Source: Apostichopus japonicus
Lineage: Eukaryota; Echinodermata; Holothuroidea; Aspidochirotida; Stichopodidae
Direction of reading: 5' to 3'
Length of the DNA: 64,000 bases
Assembly: GCF_037975245.1 (NCBI RefSeq)
Contig: NC_092564.1
Coordinates: 7,539,984-7,603,983, forward strand
Shown here: positions 35,801 to 46,103 of the stretch, piece by piece
Position numbering within the stretch: position 1 is the first letter of the stretch
Layout: each line of letters begins with the position of its first letter
Notes under the pieces: generated by a model
The model's database searches: none
Seen by the model: only the letters and a program-made list of their open reading frames with translations
Told to the model about the DNA's origin: nothing
Translations under genes and position numbers: made by a program

Positions 35801-38800
35801 GGTGGCATACTCCTATTAGAGTCTATATCCATCCGCTCGATTGTTCTCCTTCAGGAAAAGTGCCAAGAAGCAGCAGGAGAACATCTTTTTTGACCTGTTA
35901 TCAATCATGATCTAGTTTTTTGAGGCTTGCATGTTGAAGAGCATGAAAAGAAGTACATGTGGTGAGAAAATTGGGTCAATTGAGGCAATTTTAGACCCCT
36001 TTAGGCCTCCCAGGAGCAGCGTAGGAAAATTGTTTACTACTCAGTGAAGAGGTTTGTTTACAAGTGACAAAAACTTCCGGCTCAGATAGCAAAAAATCTG
36101 CGCAGTCAAGGTACGGAAATTTAATGGTGCCATGAAAGGCCAACTTGTCAGCTATCCGGTGATGGGTAGCGTTTAGCTAGTGAAAACTTCTATCTAGACT
36201 TAGAGACTACATTACTTTTGTGATTTAGTGTGTAAGTCAATGGCATGGTAACTATGTGGTATCTGCAGTTTCTTTGCAGTAATGTGTTGGTCCATGTGTA
36301 TGGGAGTTTAACATACCAACTCATTCTTACAGAATATGTTTAGGTTTGTTGTGGCTTGGGAACAGTACAGCATGTTAACTTTGTGCTTACATGCAGTATC
36401 TGTGTGATATCTTTGGTGTAACGTAGGTAAATGCATGCACGCAGTAGTTTGACACAGTGTTTACACTGCAGTGTTTACACTGCACATTTTATTTTTATTC
36501 TGCCTTTACTGCATCATGAATTGGTTGGATTTATGTCACAATCACAAGTTACATGTTCTTTTTCCTATTTTTACTTTTAAAGGGTTAATATTTACTGTCA
36601 ACATGCATGAACCTCCCATAAACATAACAATTAACCAAAATGCAGATCTGCAGTGAGGGGGGAAAAAAACACCAACAAATCTATAATAATATACTTTTCT
36701 ACTTGTTTATTAGCCCTTCTAACGGCAAACAAGTAATTACAGCTATAAATTGTTGTGTAGTTCGCGGTAGATCACACATAAACCATATTCAGTAACAACA
36801 ATCAAATTTTCAGTCTCCCGATTGGTTTGTCTGGTTTGTCGTGTGCTTGACTCCTTATTTTACCTGTTTAACCTTGAATTCTTTTGTAAATGTGGTTCAG
36901 CCGATAATTGTCCCTCCATTACAAAGATGAGAAAACTGGTTTATATTTTCAACGATCATAATAGAATGAATGGTAGAGTCAATGACAACAGAAGATTCCA
37001 ACAAACATACAGTTTATATACTGCAAAGCCTGCAAAGGTACGCTATCCAAAATTATTGCAAGTCATATTATATTTATGGGGTGCGGGATGCATTTCATTC
37101 ACAATGATCCTACATGAACTGTAGGATGTGACCATTACAAAGTCCTGTTTGGTTCAGAGATAAGCTTAGCATACTGTAGTTTAATACAAAATCTAAATGG
37201 GTCAATCTCTGAGGAACCTTGTGACCAGTAAACATATTTGCACAACATGTTTAAGTTTTGTACGTTCATTTTAGAACAACCTGACTAATAATTGCAACCT
37301 TGAGAGACCAGTAGTTATGCTACTGGAGAATATGTCCTATTAAAAATGTCTGGTCTTAATAGAAACAGCAGTAGGGTTCTTCATGCAAACTCAGATCAAG
37401 TGCAATAGATATAACTACAACCTAGCCTTACACAAATCTGTGCAAATGTTCACGAATAAAGTATCAAAACATGATGGAAGCATTTCATGTTAAATCCAAA
37501 AGGTGTGGTGTCCACATTTGGGTCTGAAAGTCCCTGGAAGTTCTTTTTCTATTGTAATGGCAAAGAAACCCCTTCTTAACCAAAGCATGCCCCCCCCCCC
37601 AACTCCTCATCCCCAAGTTATGTGTCTCTGATCATCTGATGGCATTACATTAAACCATGATTCTATTGTCTGCCTAATATAACCATAAAGCCAACAGACT
37701 TAGTGCTTCCATTTGTTTGAGGACATTCAACAATAACACTGTGCCAAGGAAAAAAAGACTTTTAATAGCATTGGATGGTAGCCCTTAGAAGATACCTTAA
37801 AAAAACGATAAATAATTTTTCAAACATGTTTTCAAATATGAGAACGCTAATGTTGCGTTTAACAGAGAAACAATTTTCTGATTGTGTAGGATGGATATTT
37901 CAAATAGACTTTGAACAGTAGAGAACGTGAGGTCACCTTCGCAAATGCAGATTGCGACATAACCCACACTCCGTACAGTACCTACAGTAATCACAACAAA
38001 AACTGCGTTTGTATACAGATTAATTTCTTCCTTAATTTTCGGTGAAATTTCTTAGAAATTATTTGTTTTAAAAAAATTGTTAAGCCGTCATATATGTAGT
38101 GCATCAGGGATTTCTTGATTTTTGTGTTACATAAGATAACTTTGAACAGCAGACTCTTCGTTGTTTATACGCTATCCAGCTCTAACGCGAAGAATGTTTG
38201 CATGTAGGCTACTCTAACGTTTACAATCAAACAGTTCTGCGAAGCCTAAGCTTCTCAGTACTACATTCTGCTCTGACATCGATTCCGCCAAGTTTCATCA
38301 TTCGGTGTTACAAATACTTTTCAAGTTTCCTTTTACTGTAAAGTTGATCCGTGAATGTTATTTCAGCGATTTCGAAGAACAGTTTATGAACTGTGGTTTG
38401 AGTGTGAGAGTGTATTATGTGCAACGCTATGTACGTATACAAACTGGGCATGGTAGTCTGTATATATGTTCACGATGTGTACGTAATATATAATAGGCAA
38501 TCACCTGTGCGTGTACTAGGTCAATCACCAAATTAATGCGTTCGAAAAAACGGTGCTTTTGGTGAGAAACTGGTGAATTTCTACAAGAAGAAATGTCGAA
38601 TGGGGACAATTTTCACATGGTTGGAAAGAGAAAAAAAGAACTATGAGGACATTGAATCAAAATCTTCCACCAGACAATTCCTTTAAGGGTTGACCATTAA
38701 GTGAAATCCTGTTATCAGCAAGGGTCTTGCACTAATGGAGACCTAATAGCATCTTTGGAAGCTAAACTGTTTGAGTTATTACATTTACTTTTTTGAGACT

Positions 38801-41800
38801 TTGACCTCTGTCGACTCAAATGACCTTTGAACTTCACAACAGGGTAGGTTATGAATTCTTAATCTCAAACATAATGCTAAAATGTTATAGCATGTTTGAA
38901 AGGTATTGAGAATGAGACATTGCTTTCCATAGACCTGGAGAACACTTCCACCAGTTTGAATATGAGAAGTTGTACACTTACCAATAGGAACTTACTACAA
39001 AGCACTTTTGATGTGGTTCTAAAACTATCATGTTTGCAAAATATATACATTGTGCTCTCTGCAGTTGACATTCCATGACTTTATGATTTCCACCAATTCC
39101 AGAAGGGTTGCCATACTCACTAAGGAGAATGCACACACCAAGCATGAAGTGTGAACGTGCTGCATTACATGTCACCACAGTTAAAATATATATGCAGAAC
39201 ATGCTCTCAAGCAGCTCAGTATCACTGTGGTATTTCTGGCAAAAGATCTTTTGAAAGTTTTTCTGACAAGAGCCTGTACTCCTGGTAATCTGAATCATAT
39301 CAGCATCATGTTTGGGTAAATTTTTGGACAATTTCTGTCACTAAATGTACTTGAGTGAAATAGAAAGCACTACTATGTGCAATTGTAATGGGTTAAGGTC
39401 AAGTGGTCTGTGTCAAAGTAAAAAATCCGTGAGGCCTTCAGTATGGTGAATTCAGAGCTGTTAAAGACATTGTGCAGTAGTTTCTGACTAGAACTTAGAT
39501 GCAAATGACATCTTAAAACGGCATATCAGAGGTGTATCAATTACGTATGGTGAGAGCATGGATGTAACTAAGATAGTGAGAGCCTCAATGAAATATTACC
39601 CTGACATGGTGTAAACTTTCAGGAATTACTAATTAGGTTCATAAAAATACAAATCATTCTCAATTTCATAACAGCAACGTCAATTAAGGTCTGACCAATT
39701 ACGTGCTTTTCTGTACACCATGATCTTGCACAAAATGTCATGCTGAAACCAAAGCTTATTATTGACCACATCCCTAACTAAGAAGAAAGGTTTTTAGTGA
39801 TTGAATGCTGCTAGCTTTAAACAACCACTGACTTGAAGCAAATTAGAAGTCTCTCTTGAAAAACAATATTATCCAGCTACCGTGCTTTCAAGGTTTTCAC
39901 AATATCCCCTTGCTGACCTCAAATGACCTTTGACCATAAGGAAGAATTACTGGGCTCTTGTACTCATTATAGGAAAGTCATATGCCGAAATGACATCTAA
40001 TTAAACTCCCTAACTTATAATGTCATGTTTCAAATTCCCAGAGTGTAACCTCTGCTGACCCCAAATGACCTTTGAACACCACCACAAACAGTAGGGTTCA
40101 CTGAACTAACCATTGGAAATCCACATGCCAAATATAAGAACTGCACAGGCTACCTTCCTTGAGATATCATGTTTACAATATTTTCACACTTTTTTCCCTC
40201 TGTTGACCTTAAAAGATAGAACTATTAATTGCTTTAATCAAAGTAAAAAAGACAACTCTAAACATAAAATGACCTCATGTTATTATTGAAATTCAATCAT
40301 TTGCATCATTTCATTTTTACCTTATATAAATATAAATGTATAAACTCTAAAGTCCCATGTAAGGTAATGCAATAAAAGTTACATGAGTATATGTTGAAAA
40401 CACTATCACCTTGAATGATATACCCCCGCAGCTCTGAACTGAGAGAAAAAGAAGAGCAGAGACCTCCAAACTATTCAGAAGTATAAACAATAAATTATTT
40501 CGACAAAGGAGGCACGACTGCATTGATCCAAAACTGCTCTGACGTCTTTATGCCTTATGAATGTTAAGAATGGAACAGACTGGGTATAACAAAAAAAATT
40601 AACAAAACCTTTAGCTGTGGTACTATCAAAGAATTCCTTCTGCTACAATAGTTGCATTGTTTCCTTTATCAGCAAATATGATTATCGTGAACATGTTGTT
40701 TTCTTTTAACTCTGAACTAGTCTTTAATGAATATACAAGTGGTGGGAGGAGGGGATATATTGCAACTAAAATAGACCAGGCATAAACAAAGGCCCTGTAG
40801 TTGTGGTGCAATGAAAGAACTCATTCAGTTTCAATAGATTCCATATTCCCTTTATATTCGCAAGATCTTTATCATGGTCATGTTGGGTTTTTTATAAACT
40901 TTGAAAAAGTCTTTTGTGAAATGAGCAAGTCATATATTGCAACTGAAATAGACCAGGCATAAACAAAAGCCCTGTACTGTAGTTGTGGTGCTATCAAAGA
41001 ATTCTGCAGTTGCAATAGTTTCCATTTGCCCTTTATCAGCAATATCTATACCATGGCCATGTTTAATTGGGACTATGAAATAGTCTTTCTTGAATAAACA
41101 GATCGTGAGAGGAGGGGAAGAGGAAGGGGGAAGGGGAGGGGAAAGGGGAAGGGGAAGGGAGGGGGTGGGTGAGGCCATAGTAGTGACAAATTAATTGATA
41201 AGGTGAGTTGCTGTTTTTGGTTTGGCTAACATCCTAATACATTCATGCTAATGTCTGTGTATAGCTTTCTGTGTGTGCATATATGCTTGCATGTTAATAT
41301 GACATCTGATTGTAAAACATATTATCCAAATTAGAGCAACAGGGAGAGGTCACATAATTGTAAGTTTGTAGACAGATGCTCCATAACCAGTGAAGGAAAC
41401 TTTTGGCTTTGGTGTGGTGGCTTAAGGTCACTTATGACCAGCAGAGTTGTTCAAAATGTGAAAATCTGGTAAAGAATATCCCAAGAACAAATGAATGATC
41501 CTTTCTATGTGACGTCTAATTGTTCTCAATTGACGAGAAAAAGTCTTAAACTGTTTTTGGCAGGTTTCAAAAACTACTTACTGCAAGTGACACATTGTAC
41601 ACAATGTAGGACACCTCCAATGGTCAATATGAGTCATACGATGGAAATTGTTTCTCAAGTGATGGCAAAAAGAATCAATTAATGCAAGTAAAATTAATGC
41701 AGAAATGTAATCAGACATTTACCACATAAAGTGTTCAAAACCACAATGCACACTTGCTATACTCTGGTTCCAAAAACCATGCTTGCTCAAATTCAAACTG

Positions 41801-44800
41801 TGGTATTTAAACTTGTTTTGCTTGGTGACCCCAATTTTCACCTTCCTCATTGTGTCAACCTCCCACACCTTCCCCACCCCCCCCCATCCCTCATGGAGGA
41901 TGCTGTGGACTGGGAAAGGGATATACTGGGAGATGGTCCCACTATCCATTGAGAAATTTTAATATGATTAAGGGTACTCAGTTGCAACATGGTGTTATAT
42001 TTTGCAACTTTTCAAAGTAAGTCATGTTCAAACCTTTTTTTCGACTATCCATCACCTCAAAAATGTGTGGAAAGTTTAACCTACCTTGTTCCATAAGGGG
42101 TAAAACTACCCACAATTCCCTGTCAGCAACAAAAGCAGAGTAGTAGGGTAGAACATGTTCATGCTGCATTAATCTCATCAAGCTTAGCTCCTTCTGCAAA
42201 CAGTAAATATAAATGGGAATTGCGATAAAAGAAAAAATTATCATATTCTGGATTACAGTGGGAAGTCAAAACTGTCCTCAGAGGTTTTTCAGTCTATTAT
42301 ATTAACAATGTGAAACCACTGAGCCTACACACATAGGCTACTTGAAAAATGCCTGCAATGCTTTCACCTAAATTGGGTTTGATCCCTGAATAGGCCTGAG
42401 TCGGGTAGCAAAAAATCGGAACCAGATACCCGCTGTCATTACCCTGTTGGGTACTAGGTACCCGAAACTCCGGACCGAATATTGAAGAAAAAATCGCGGA
42501 ACTAGCCAAACACAATGTATCATATGTACAAAAATACCGAAATATATGTTTTCAAATCCTGACCACCTGGTAGCCTAAAATCACAAAGAGTCAACATGGA
42601 AATCTAGCCTAACATCTGTTTATTCGCACAAATTGTGATGCCTTTAGCTGTATCCATGAAATACTTTCATTATTGCTGCTATATTACACCACATGGTAAC
42701 CTAACACCATACTAAGTCAATGGGAAAATCTTGCCGAACCATCGTTTTGGAAAAAAACAAAATCACAGTTTGCGAAGCCCTTCATTACAACTTTCAATTA
42801 GCTGGAAATCGGCAAATTATTTTGAAGCAGGAATATAGTATTTTATGTACCCTGTTGCGTTGGATCGAAGGTTTCAATTTTGAGTAGTTTTCACCGGTAC
42901 AATATTTTCGTTTTCGGTGGTGAGTGATTTTATCCACACACGAAAAAGAATCATTACGAATGGCTAAAGCTTGAAATTAAAACAACCACTTAACACTACA
43001 AGAAAGTTATTTCATGAAAGTAATCTTCCACATTCGTGTGTATTGATTAATCAAAACATGCAGACCTATGGAAATATTGAAATCATAAAAGCACTCGCAT
43101 AGCAGAAATCAGGTACCCGTTTTGTGCCTTTTCGATTCAGTTATCCAAATGTTCGTCGGATACCCAGGTATCCTGGTACCCGACTTAAGCCTATCCCTGC
43201 AAATTTGAAAGAGGTTAAACGAGGCTGTAAACCTTATAGAAGCATTGGTAGAAGAAGAGATCAATTTTTCAGTAGTCAAAGCTTTGAAGAGAATATCTTC
43301 AAACTTTAAACAATACTACATCACTGATGAAACATCACCAGTTGACTTGACAGAAGAAAAGAACTGGAGCAAATAGACAGCATATCTTTCTCAAGACTGT
43401 ACCAAACCCTTTGCTGCATTATCAATACAATTTATCACCACCTACCCAGGTCATAATTAGTGTTTCCGTGAGAGATAACCATCTGTGCTTCTAGTATCAT
43501 TGTCCTTGTTGTCGTCATTATCATTATTCATTTATTCCTTCACTAGTAATACATTAAGCAATATTCATGTATAGTGCCCATGACGACAACAGCGAAACAT
43601 ATGCTAAGGTATGTGATACAAGAGAAACATTAAATTAAATTTTCATTCAATGGTTTTGTTTTTTGTTCTGTAAAATCGGTAATCAGGTACGGTGCCAATG
43701 GATGACAACAACAGAATGTCAAATGCAATCACTGGCGAGATAGGTCAAAAGTAGCAAGAAATGACATTCTAAATAATTCTTGAATTTAGAAAATTTCTAA
43801 TCTCCTATATTAGCATGATAGATTCGTCCTCAGTCATATTGACTATGTAAGTGTCAAGACTTCCTACATTTTGTTTTAATTGCTGATTTGGATAGGACTT
43901 TCTATCGCTTAGATTCAAATTTTATGGACAGCATCATCAACTTAATAATAATCATAATCATAATCATAATAATAATTATCAGCAGTTATTTTTACGACAC
44001 TTAAGCGACCACAAATGTGGGAGAAACCTGCAAGGGCTTATGGATTACAACTTACATATCGGGTGGCTTCCATTTCAACATTTTAACTCAAATTTGGAAT
44101 CTTGTCAAGTTAGAAAGTCATTTCAGATGGGAAAACCATAGATTGCTCTTGGATGAAAAACGCACTTTACTATGACCCGGCCAGGTATCGAACCCGGAAC
44201 CTCCTGATTGCTAAGCCTCATTGCTACAAATGCCACCGCCTGTATCCACTCGGCCACAGCACCGGTATAAATGAACGATGCAACCACCTCGGTAGTTTTG
44301 ATATGGCAAGATATGCTTTAATTGGTACGAGATACAAGATAAACATAACTATAAAGGAACCCTTGTAGTTTCCATTTATCCAATGCTTGACTCTATTTTT
44401 ATGATATATTGGGACTGTAATCCAAAGACAAATTTCCGCTGTCTTGGAGTTACTAATATGAGATTAATTATTATTTTTGGTAGAAATGATTGTAAGAAAA
44501 TCTGTAATAACTTACGTGTAACGAACCAAGACCTGACTCTTCTCGGTCCAGCATGTCTAAGTCCACTTTCTTCACCGATAGATAATGCCCACTGGATACA
44601 TGCCTTGCAACGTGGATGGAAGCAGATCCATCATAAACATGACCTACAATTGACCACAAGTTGAAAAAATGTATTTATAGATTGGCTGTCCAGCAAAAAG
44701 CCTTTTCAAAAAGTAAGATATAGTAGGAATGAACATGTCCAAAAATGACGGACAAAAGTGCGGCTAAAACAGACATACACATTAGTCATACTCAAACAAG

Positions 44801-46103
44801 AACAAAATGTGCATATTATTTAGCAAAAACTTATTTTGAGATGGCGCAAAAAGCAAAACTTCCCATGCTTGCTTGTGTGATCAATATTTACGATGTATAG
44901 TTTGGGAACAAATGGGAAAAAGTAAGATAGCAATGACAAAGTAGGAAAGATTAGGATTTACTGCCTGTTGATTGTTAGTAGAGAACTGAAAGCAAACTCA
45001 TATTCCTTATTAGACAGACCAGTGGCGATTAGCTTAAAATGAGGCAAAACAAAGGTTCCTCCCCCTCACCTTCTCCTCCTTGTTACACAGTATGAAGTTT
45101 AGAGCTTTCTATCACTAGAATATACACTTATATGATTACCCTATAAATTTATAGTATTAAATCTGTTTGGCAAGTTGACATTCTTTTGGTAAATATTTTA
45201 CTCATATCTACCGACTTCTATTCATATTGTTGCACGTAATATGAGGGGTGCTGCAGCCCTCTGAAAAAACGGTCATAATTTGTTTTGAAAAGTAAAAAAA
45301 AGGAAAAACCACTTTGTTCTGAAAAGAAACTCGGACATTTTGTTCAGGTATTACAGGCCTTTGCAAACACTTATACAACCTAACCTAACAATCCTACCTA
45401 ATTGCTTTAAACACTGGTAATATACTTACATATTAGGCCAAGAATTTGGTAATCACTTGCTACTGGTTTAAGATCTTGGCCTTCCATTATTGAGATTGTA
45501 GAAAAATGAGGATCATCTACAGGTAAAACCTTGAAAGGAATAACACAATATATAACAATAAGACTACGATGAGAATGGCGAATATCTGACAATTGAGATT
45601 AGGTGGCTGTCCAATTTACTGTTTCAGCTCATTTTGGATGTCTTTTTATAGAAGATCATTTAAGATGCAAAAAAGCCAGCGACCTCTCAGATGCTAGGTT
45701 TCATTGCTTGTAGTGCCACTGCCTTTATCCATAAGAGCATATCACTGGTCAGGAGATATATGGTTACTTTACTACAATATGGTTACTATATTACATCATG
45801 TTGCAATCTTGCAATCTTATTTTGAATAATGTGGTAAAATTTAAGAACATGCTAAAAGTTCCTTTCAAACATTTCAGATCCTATAATTCTCAACCTACTT
45901 TTGGCCTCAATCAGCCGTGATGTGTTACTCCTTACTGAATGCACAGTATGCGATGTTACTTCATCAGAGTAAAATGATTTAAGAGATTTTACAATACATA
46001 CCTGTGATTTACCCTCTGTTGGTTTTTGAGTAGCTGTTAAATTGTCTAACTCCTCACTGCTACCAGAGTAACCAATGCGAGATGTCTTGAGGCAGCAACA
46101 TGG
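20436..46103 (-). CDS. STRAD: STRAD pseudokinase (STE20-related adaptor), first coding exon not found
   Basis: Ten exons (46103-46002, 45529-45430, 44643-44516, 42193-42085, 33751-33628, 25457-25289, 24489-24385, 23456-23233, 21409-21294, 20518-20436) join in frame to 419 residues plus stop. STRAD is the catalytically dead kinase that, with MO25, activates and holds LKB1 in the cytoplasm. Family marks are [37 protein letters not shown] and LLEKINS. The glycine loop is degenerate, HRD has Ser for Asp, and DFG is replaced by an SGF context, so a pseudokinase is expected. The beta-3 lysine seems kept (SVKK). The C-terminus is EWDFD, close to the MO25-binding WEF tail. The reading frame of the 46103 exon meets a stop just upstream of its acceptor, so another 5' exon must exist. 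Whether this is an A or B paralogue is not resolved. Confidence 0.9.
21294..21409 (-). CDS. STRAD: STRAD exon i (end of C-lobe)
   Basis: This 116-nt exon follows CTAATTTAG, encodes [18 protein letters not shown] and continues to a GTAAGTC donor in phase 1. Reading through the donor gives a longer frame without family resemblance, so splicing is preferred. Confidence 0.82.
21574..21780. repeat. Three-copy tandem repeat, 59-72 bp units
   Basis: Units begin TCTACATGGTGCCATGGTT and contain GGGTGGGTGCTAGTATCTAT, at 21574, 21646 and 21705. They lie just downstream of the intron following STRAD exon h on the minus strand. Confidence 0.8.
22147..22944 (+). mobile_element. LINE (L2/CR1/Rex1-like) with internal deletion: endonuclease start joined to 3' tail
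   Basis: An open frame 22147-22848 encodes a basic N-terminal region ([17 protein letters not shown]), then [11 protein letters not shown] and [14 protein letters not shown], the first part of the APE-type endonuclease. Soon after GGGVYF the frame stops. The sequence passes directly into AAAGCGATTTAGAGC, GCGCTATATAAAT and (AAT)n, a LINE 3' end. The rest of the endonuclease and all of the reverse transcriptase are missing. It lies in the STRAD intron between exons h and i. Confidence 0.75.
23233..23456 (-). CDS. STRAD: STRAD exon h (C-lobe)
   Basis: This 224-nt exon begins [16 protein letters not shown]. It includes a Ser/Asp-rich insert with [10 protein letters not shown] and ends [13 protein letters not shown]. 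The donor (GTTGGA) is weak, but joining there to the next exon restores the KRPSA motif in frame. Confidence 0.85.
23531..23745 (-). mobile_element. Degenerate SINE-like copy
   Basis: On the minus strand it reads GGTTTCGAAAAACC, then CATAGCTTAGTAGGTAAAGG (A-box-like), and ends near TTTTTCCAACGCATTG. That is the same order as the SINE at 11089-11280. Heavily diverged. Confidence 0.35.
23780..23812. repeat. (TA)n microsatellite
   Basis: A TA dinucleotide tract in the STRAD intron between exons g and h. Confidence 0.85.
24385..24489 (-). CDS. STRAD: STRAD exon g (alpha-F region)
   Basis: This 105-nt exon, phase 0 at both ends, encodes [20 protein letters not shown] and then IPFSDM. This is the most diagnostic STRAD signature in the window. 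Confidence 0.94.
24656..24772. repeat. (ATATCT)n / (TA)n compound microsatellite
   Basis: TATATAGATATC and ATATCTATAT units form a self-complementary AT-rich tract in the STRAD intron between exons f and g. The open frame over it is spurious. Confidence 0.85.
25289..25457 (-). CDS. STRAD: STRAD exon f (dead catalytic loop, activation segment, APE)
   Basis: This 169-nt exon joins the previous one in phase 2 and ends in phase 0 at GTACTT. It encodes IKASHIFLS, then VYLSGF where an active kinase has DFG, then [10 protein letters not shown] with an intact APE. Confidence 0.92.
26315..26472. repeat. Three-copy tandem repeat, about 48-bp unit
   Basis: Units contain GGAGAGATGTATAGGTTTGG and GAATAGAACACCAATATGTA. 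The first copy has an extra GGTTT. It lies in the STRAD intron between exons e and f. Confidence 0.85.
26791..27155. mobile_element. hAT-like MITE, copy 2 (8-bp TSD)
   Basis: This 365-bp relative of copy 1 lies in the opposite orientation: CAAGGGCGTAGGAACC at the left, and the complement of CAGTGGCGTAGGAAGG at the right. It is flanked by a perfect 8-bp duplication TTTGGCGT (26783-26790 and 27156-27163). Found in the STRAD intron between exons e and f. Confidence 0.88.
27390..27840 (-). pseudogene. LINE reverse-transcriptase 3' fragment (CR1/L2-like) with (AAT)n tail
   Basis: The minus frame from 27839 to the stop at 27601-27599 encodes [18 protein letters not shown], then [14 protein letters not shown] and [13 protein letters not shown], the usual C-terminal end of CR1/L2-type ORF2. 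About 180 bp of 3' UTR follow, ending in (AAT)n at about 27390-27411. The 5' part is absent (5' truncation). Confidence 0.8.
28072..28370 (-). mobile_element. tRNA-derived SINE, copy 1
   Basis: On the minus strand it reads GGGAGTGTTAGCTCAGTGGT (A box) and later GGTTCGAGTCACTCC (B box), a tRNA-like head, then a body and a tail ending GCAGGAGGATCTAA. The head is preceded by a partial triplication of the GTTAGCTCAG stretch. The second copy at 46611-46902 shares this, including about 40 bp upstream of the head. Confidence 0.75.
29225..29460 (+). pseudogene. LINE reverse-transcriptase fragment
   Basis: After a frame shift the sequence reads [40 protein letters not shown] and INYFKILLP. This matches the LINE ORF2 pattern LQ-x-NSAARLI ... 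LHWLPV. It contains stops and is dead. Confidence 0.65.
29747..33547. repeat. 61-bp minisatellite array, about 62 copies
   Basis: Units carry TTGCATGTCATCATATTATA, ACTCACTCCCTCCAACCAAG and GTACCATCCTCTCATCAACA. Two main variants alternate (GGTACC... with CATTT, and GGTAACATCC... with CCTTT). Outer units are more diverged (CCCACCAAC..., CTCCCAAAC), the core is homogenised, and some units are 8-14 bp short. It sits in the STRAD intron between exons e and f, ending about 80 bp from exon e's donor. Confidence 0.95.
33628..33751 (-). CDS. STRAD: STRAD exon e (alpha-D to catalytic-loop His-Arg)
   Basis: This 124-nt exon lies between TTTTACAG and GTAGGAG. It encodes [14 protein letters not shown] through [13 protein letters not shown]. 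The histidine and arginine of HRD are kept; the next exon supplies serine where aspartate would be. Confidence 0.92.
35270..35805. repeat. Four-copy tandem repeat, 134-bp unit
   Basis: Unit starts (CATGGTAACTATGTGGTATG) fall at about 35270, 35401, 35535 and 35669. The last three copies are almost identical. A diverged copy lies near 36243-36350. STRAD intron between exons d and e. Confidence 0.88.
38760..40230. repeat. Degenerate repeat family with TGACCTTTGA motifs
   Basis: The words TGACCTCAAATGACCTTTGA or near versions recur near 38800, 39920, 40060 and 40200, and a relative with TGACCTTTGACCTCC lies at 26090-26115. Between them the sequence shows loosely similar text (AGTCATATGCC, GAGATATC). 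Old dispersed/tandem repeat. Confidence 0.4.
40612..41115. repeat. Three diverged tandem units, about 185 bp
   Basis: Units start near 40612, 40798 and 40981 with GTGGTGCTATCAAAGAATTC-like sequence and end with AATAGACCAGGCATAAACAA. Confidence 0.7.
41104..41170 (+). repeat. G/A-only purine tract (GGGGAA)n
   Basis: About 60 bases are almost purely purine, with many runs of four or more G. It could form triplex or G-quadruplex structures. Confidence 0.75.
42085..42193 (-). CDS. STRAD: STRAD exon d (alpha-C to hinge)
   Basis: This 109-nt exon lies between TTTGCAG and GTAGGT. It encodes [20 protein letters not shown], the alpha-C/beta-4/beta-5 region. The conserved ELWVV pattern is typical of STRAD and STE20 kinases. 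Confidence 0.88.
42385..43195. mobile_element. Possible hAT-like element with GTCGGGTA termini
   Basis: The left end reads CCTGAATAGGCCTGAGTCGG and the complement of the right end reads CAGGGATAGGCTTAAGTCGG (about 18 of 23 matching). Further GGTACCCG motifs lie just inside both ends. No convincing target duplication was found. Confidence 0.4.
44171..44264 (-). mobile_element. tRNA-Ser-like SINE head
   Basis: On the minus strand it reads GGTGCTGTGGCCGAGTGGAT (A box of a class II tRNA), an extended variable region, and GGTTCCGGGTTCGATACCTG (B box). The acceptor ends do not pair well and the anticodon arm is not convincing, so a tRNA-derived SINE is more likely than a working tRNA. It lies in the STRAD intron between exons c and d. 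Confidence 0.6.
44516..44643 (-). CDS. STRAD: STRAD exon c (degenerate glycine loop and beta-3)
   Basis: This 128-nt exon lies between TTGTAG and GTAAG. It encodes [15 protein letters not shown] followed by YLSVKKVDL. The glycine-rich loop is lost. The lysine aligned with the VAIK position is present, as judged from alignment to the family pattern from memory. Confidence 0.82.
45430..45529 (-). CDS. STRAD: STRAD exon b (leads into kinase fold)
   Basis: This 100-nt exon begins after a CCTTTCAAG acceptor in phase 0 and ends at GTAAGTAT in phase 1. An inner TAG acceptor would put a stop in frame. It encodes the stretch ending SDYQILGLI, the first strand of the kinase-like lobe. Confidence 0.78.
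46002..46103 (-). CDS. STRAD: STRAD exon a (N-terminal region)
   Basis: This 102-nt exon, phase 0 at both ends, lies between ATATTTTAG and GTATGT. It encodes a Cys-rich start (PCCCLKTSR) and a Ser/Glu-rich linker ending KSQ. The other two frames contain stops, which fixes the frame. Confidence 0.7.

Noticed and set aside
36822-37124. 100-codon plus-strand frame
   Set aside because: No domain, no splice context, and it lies in a STRAD intron on the opposite strand; probably chance.
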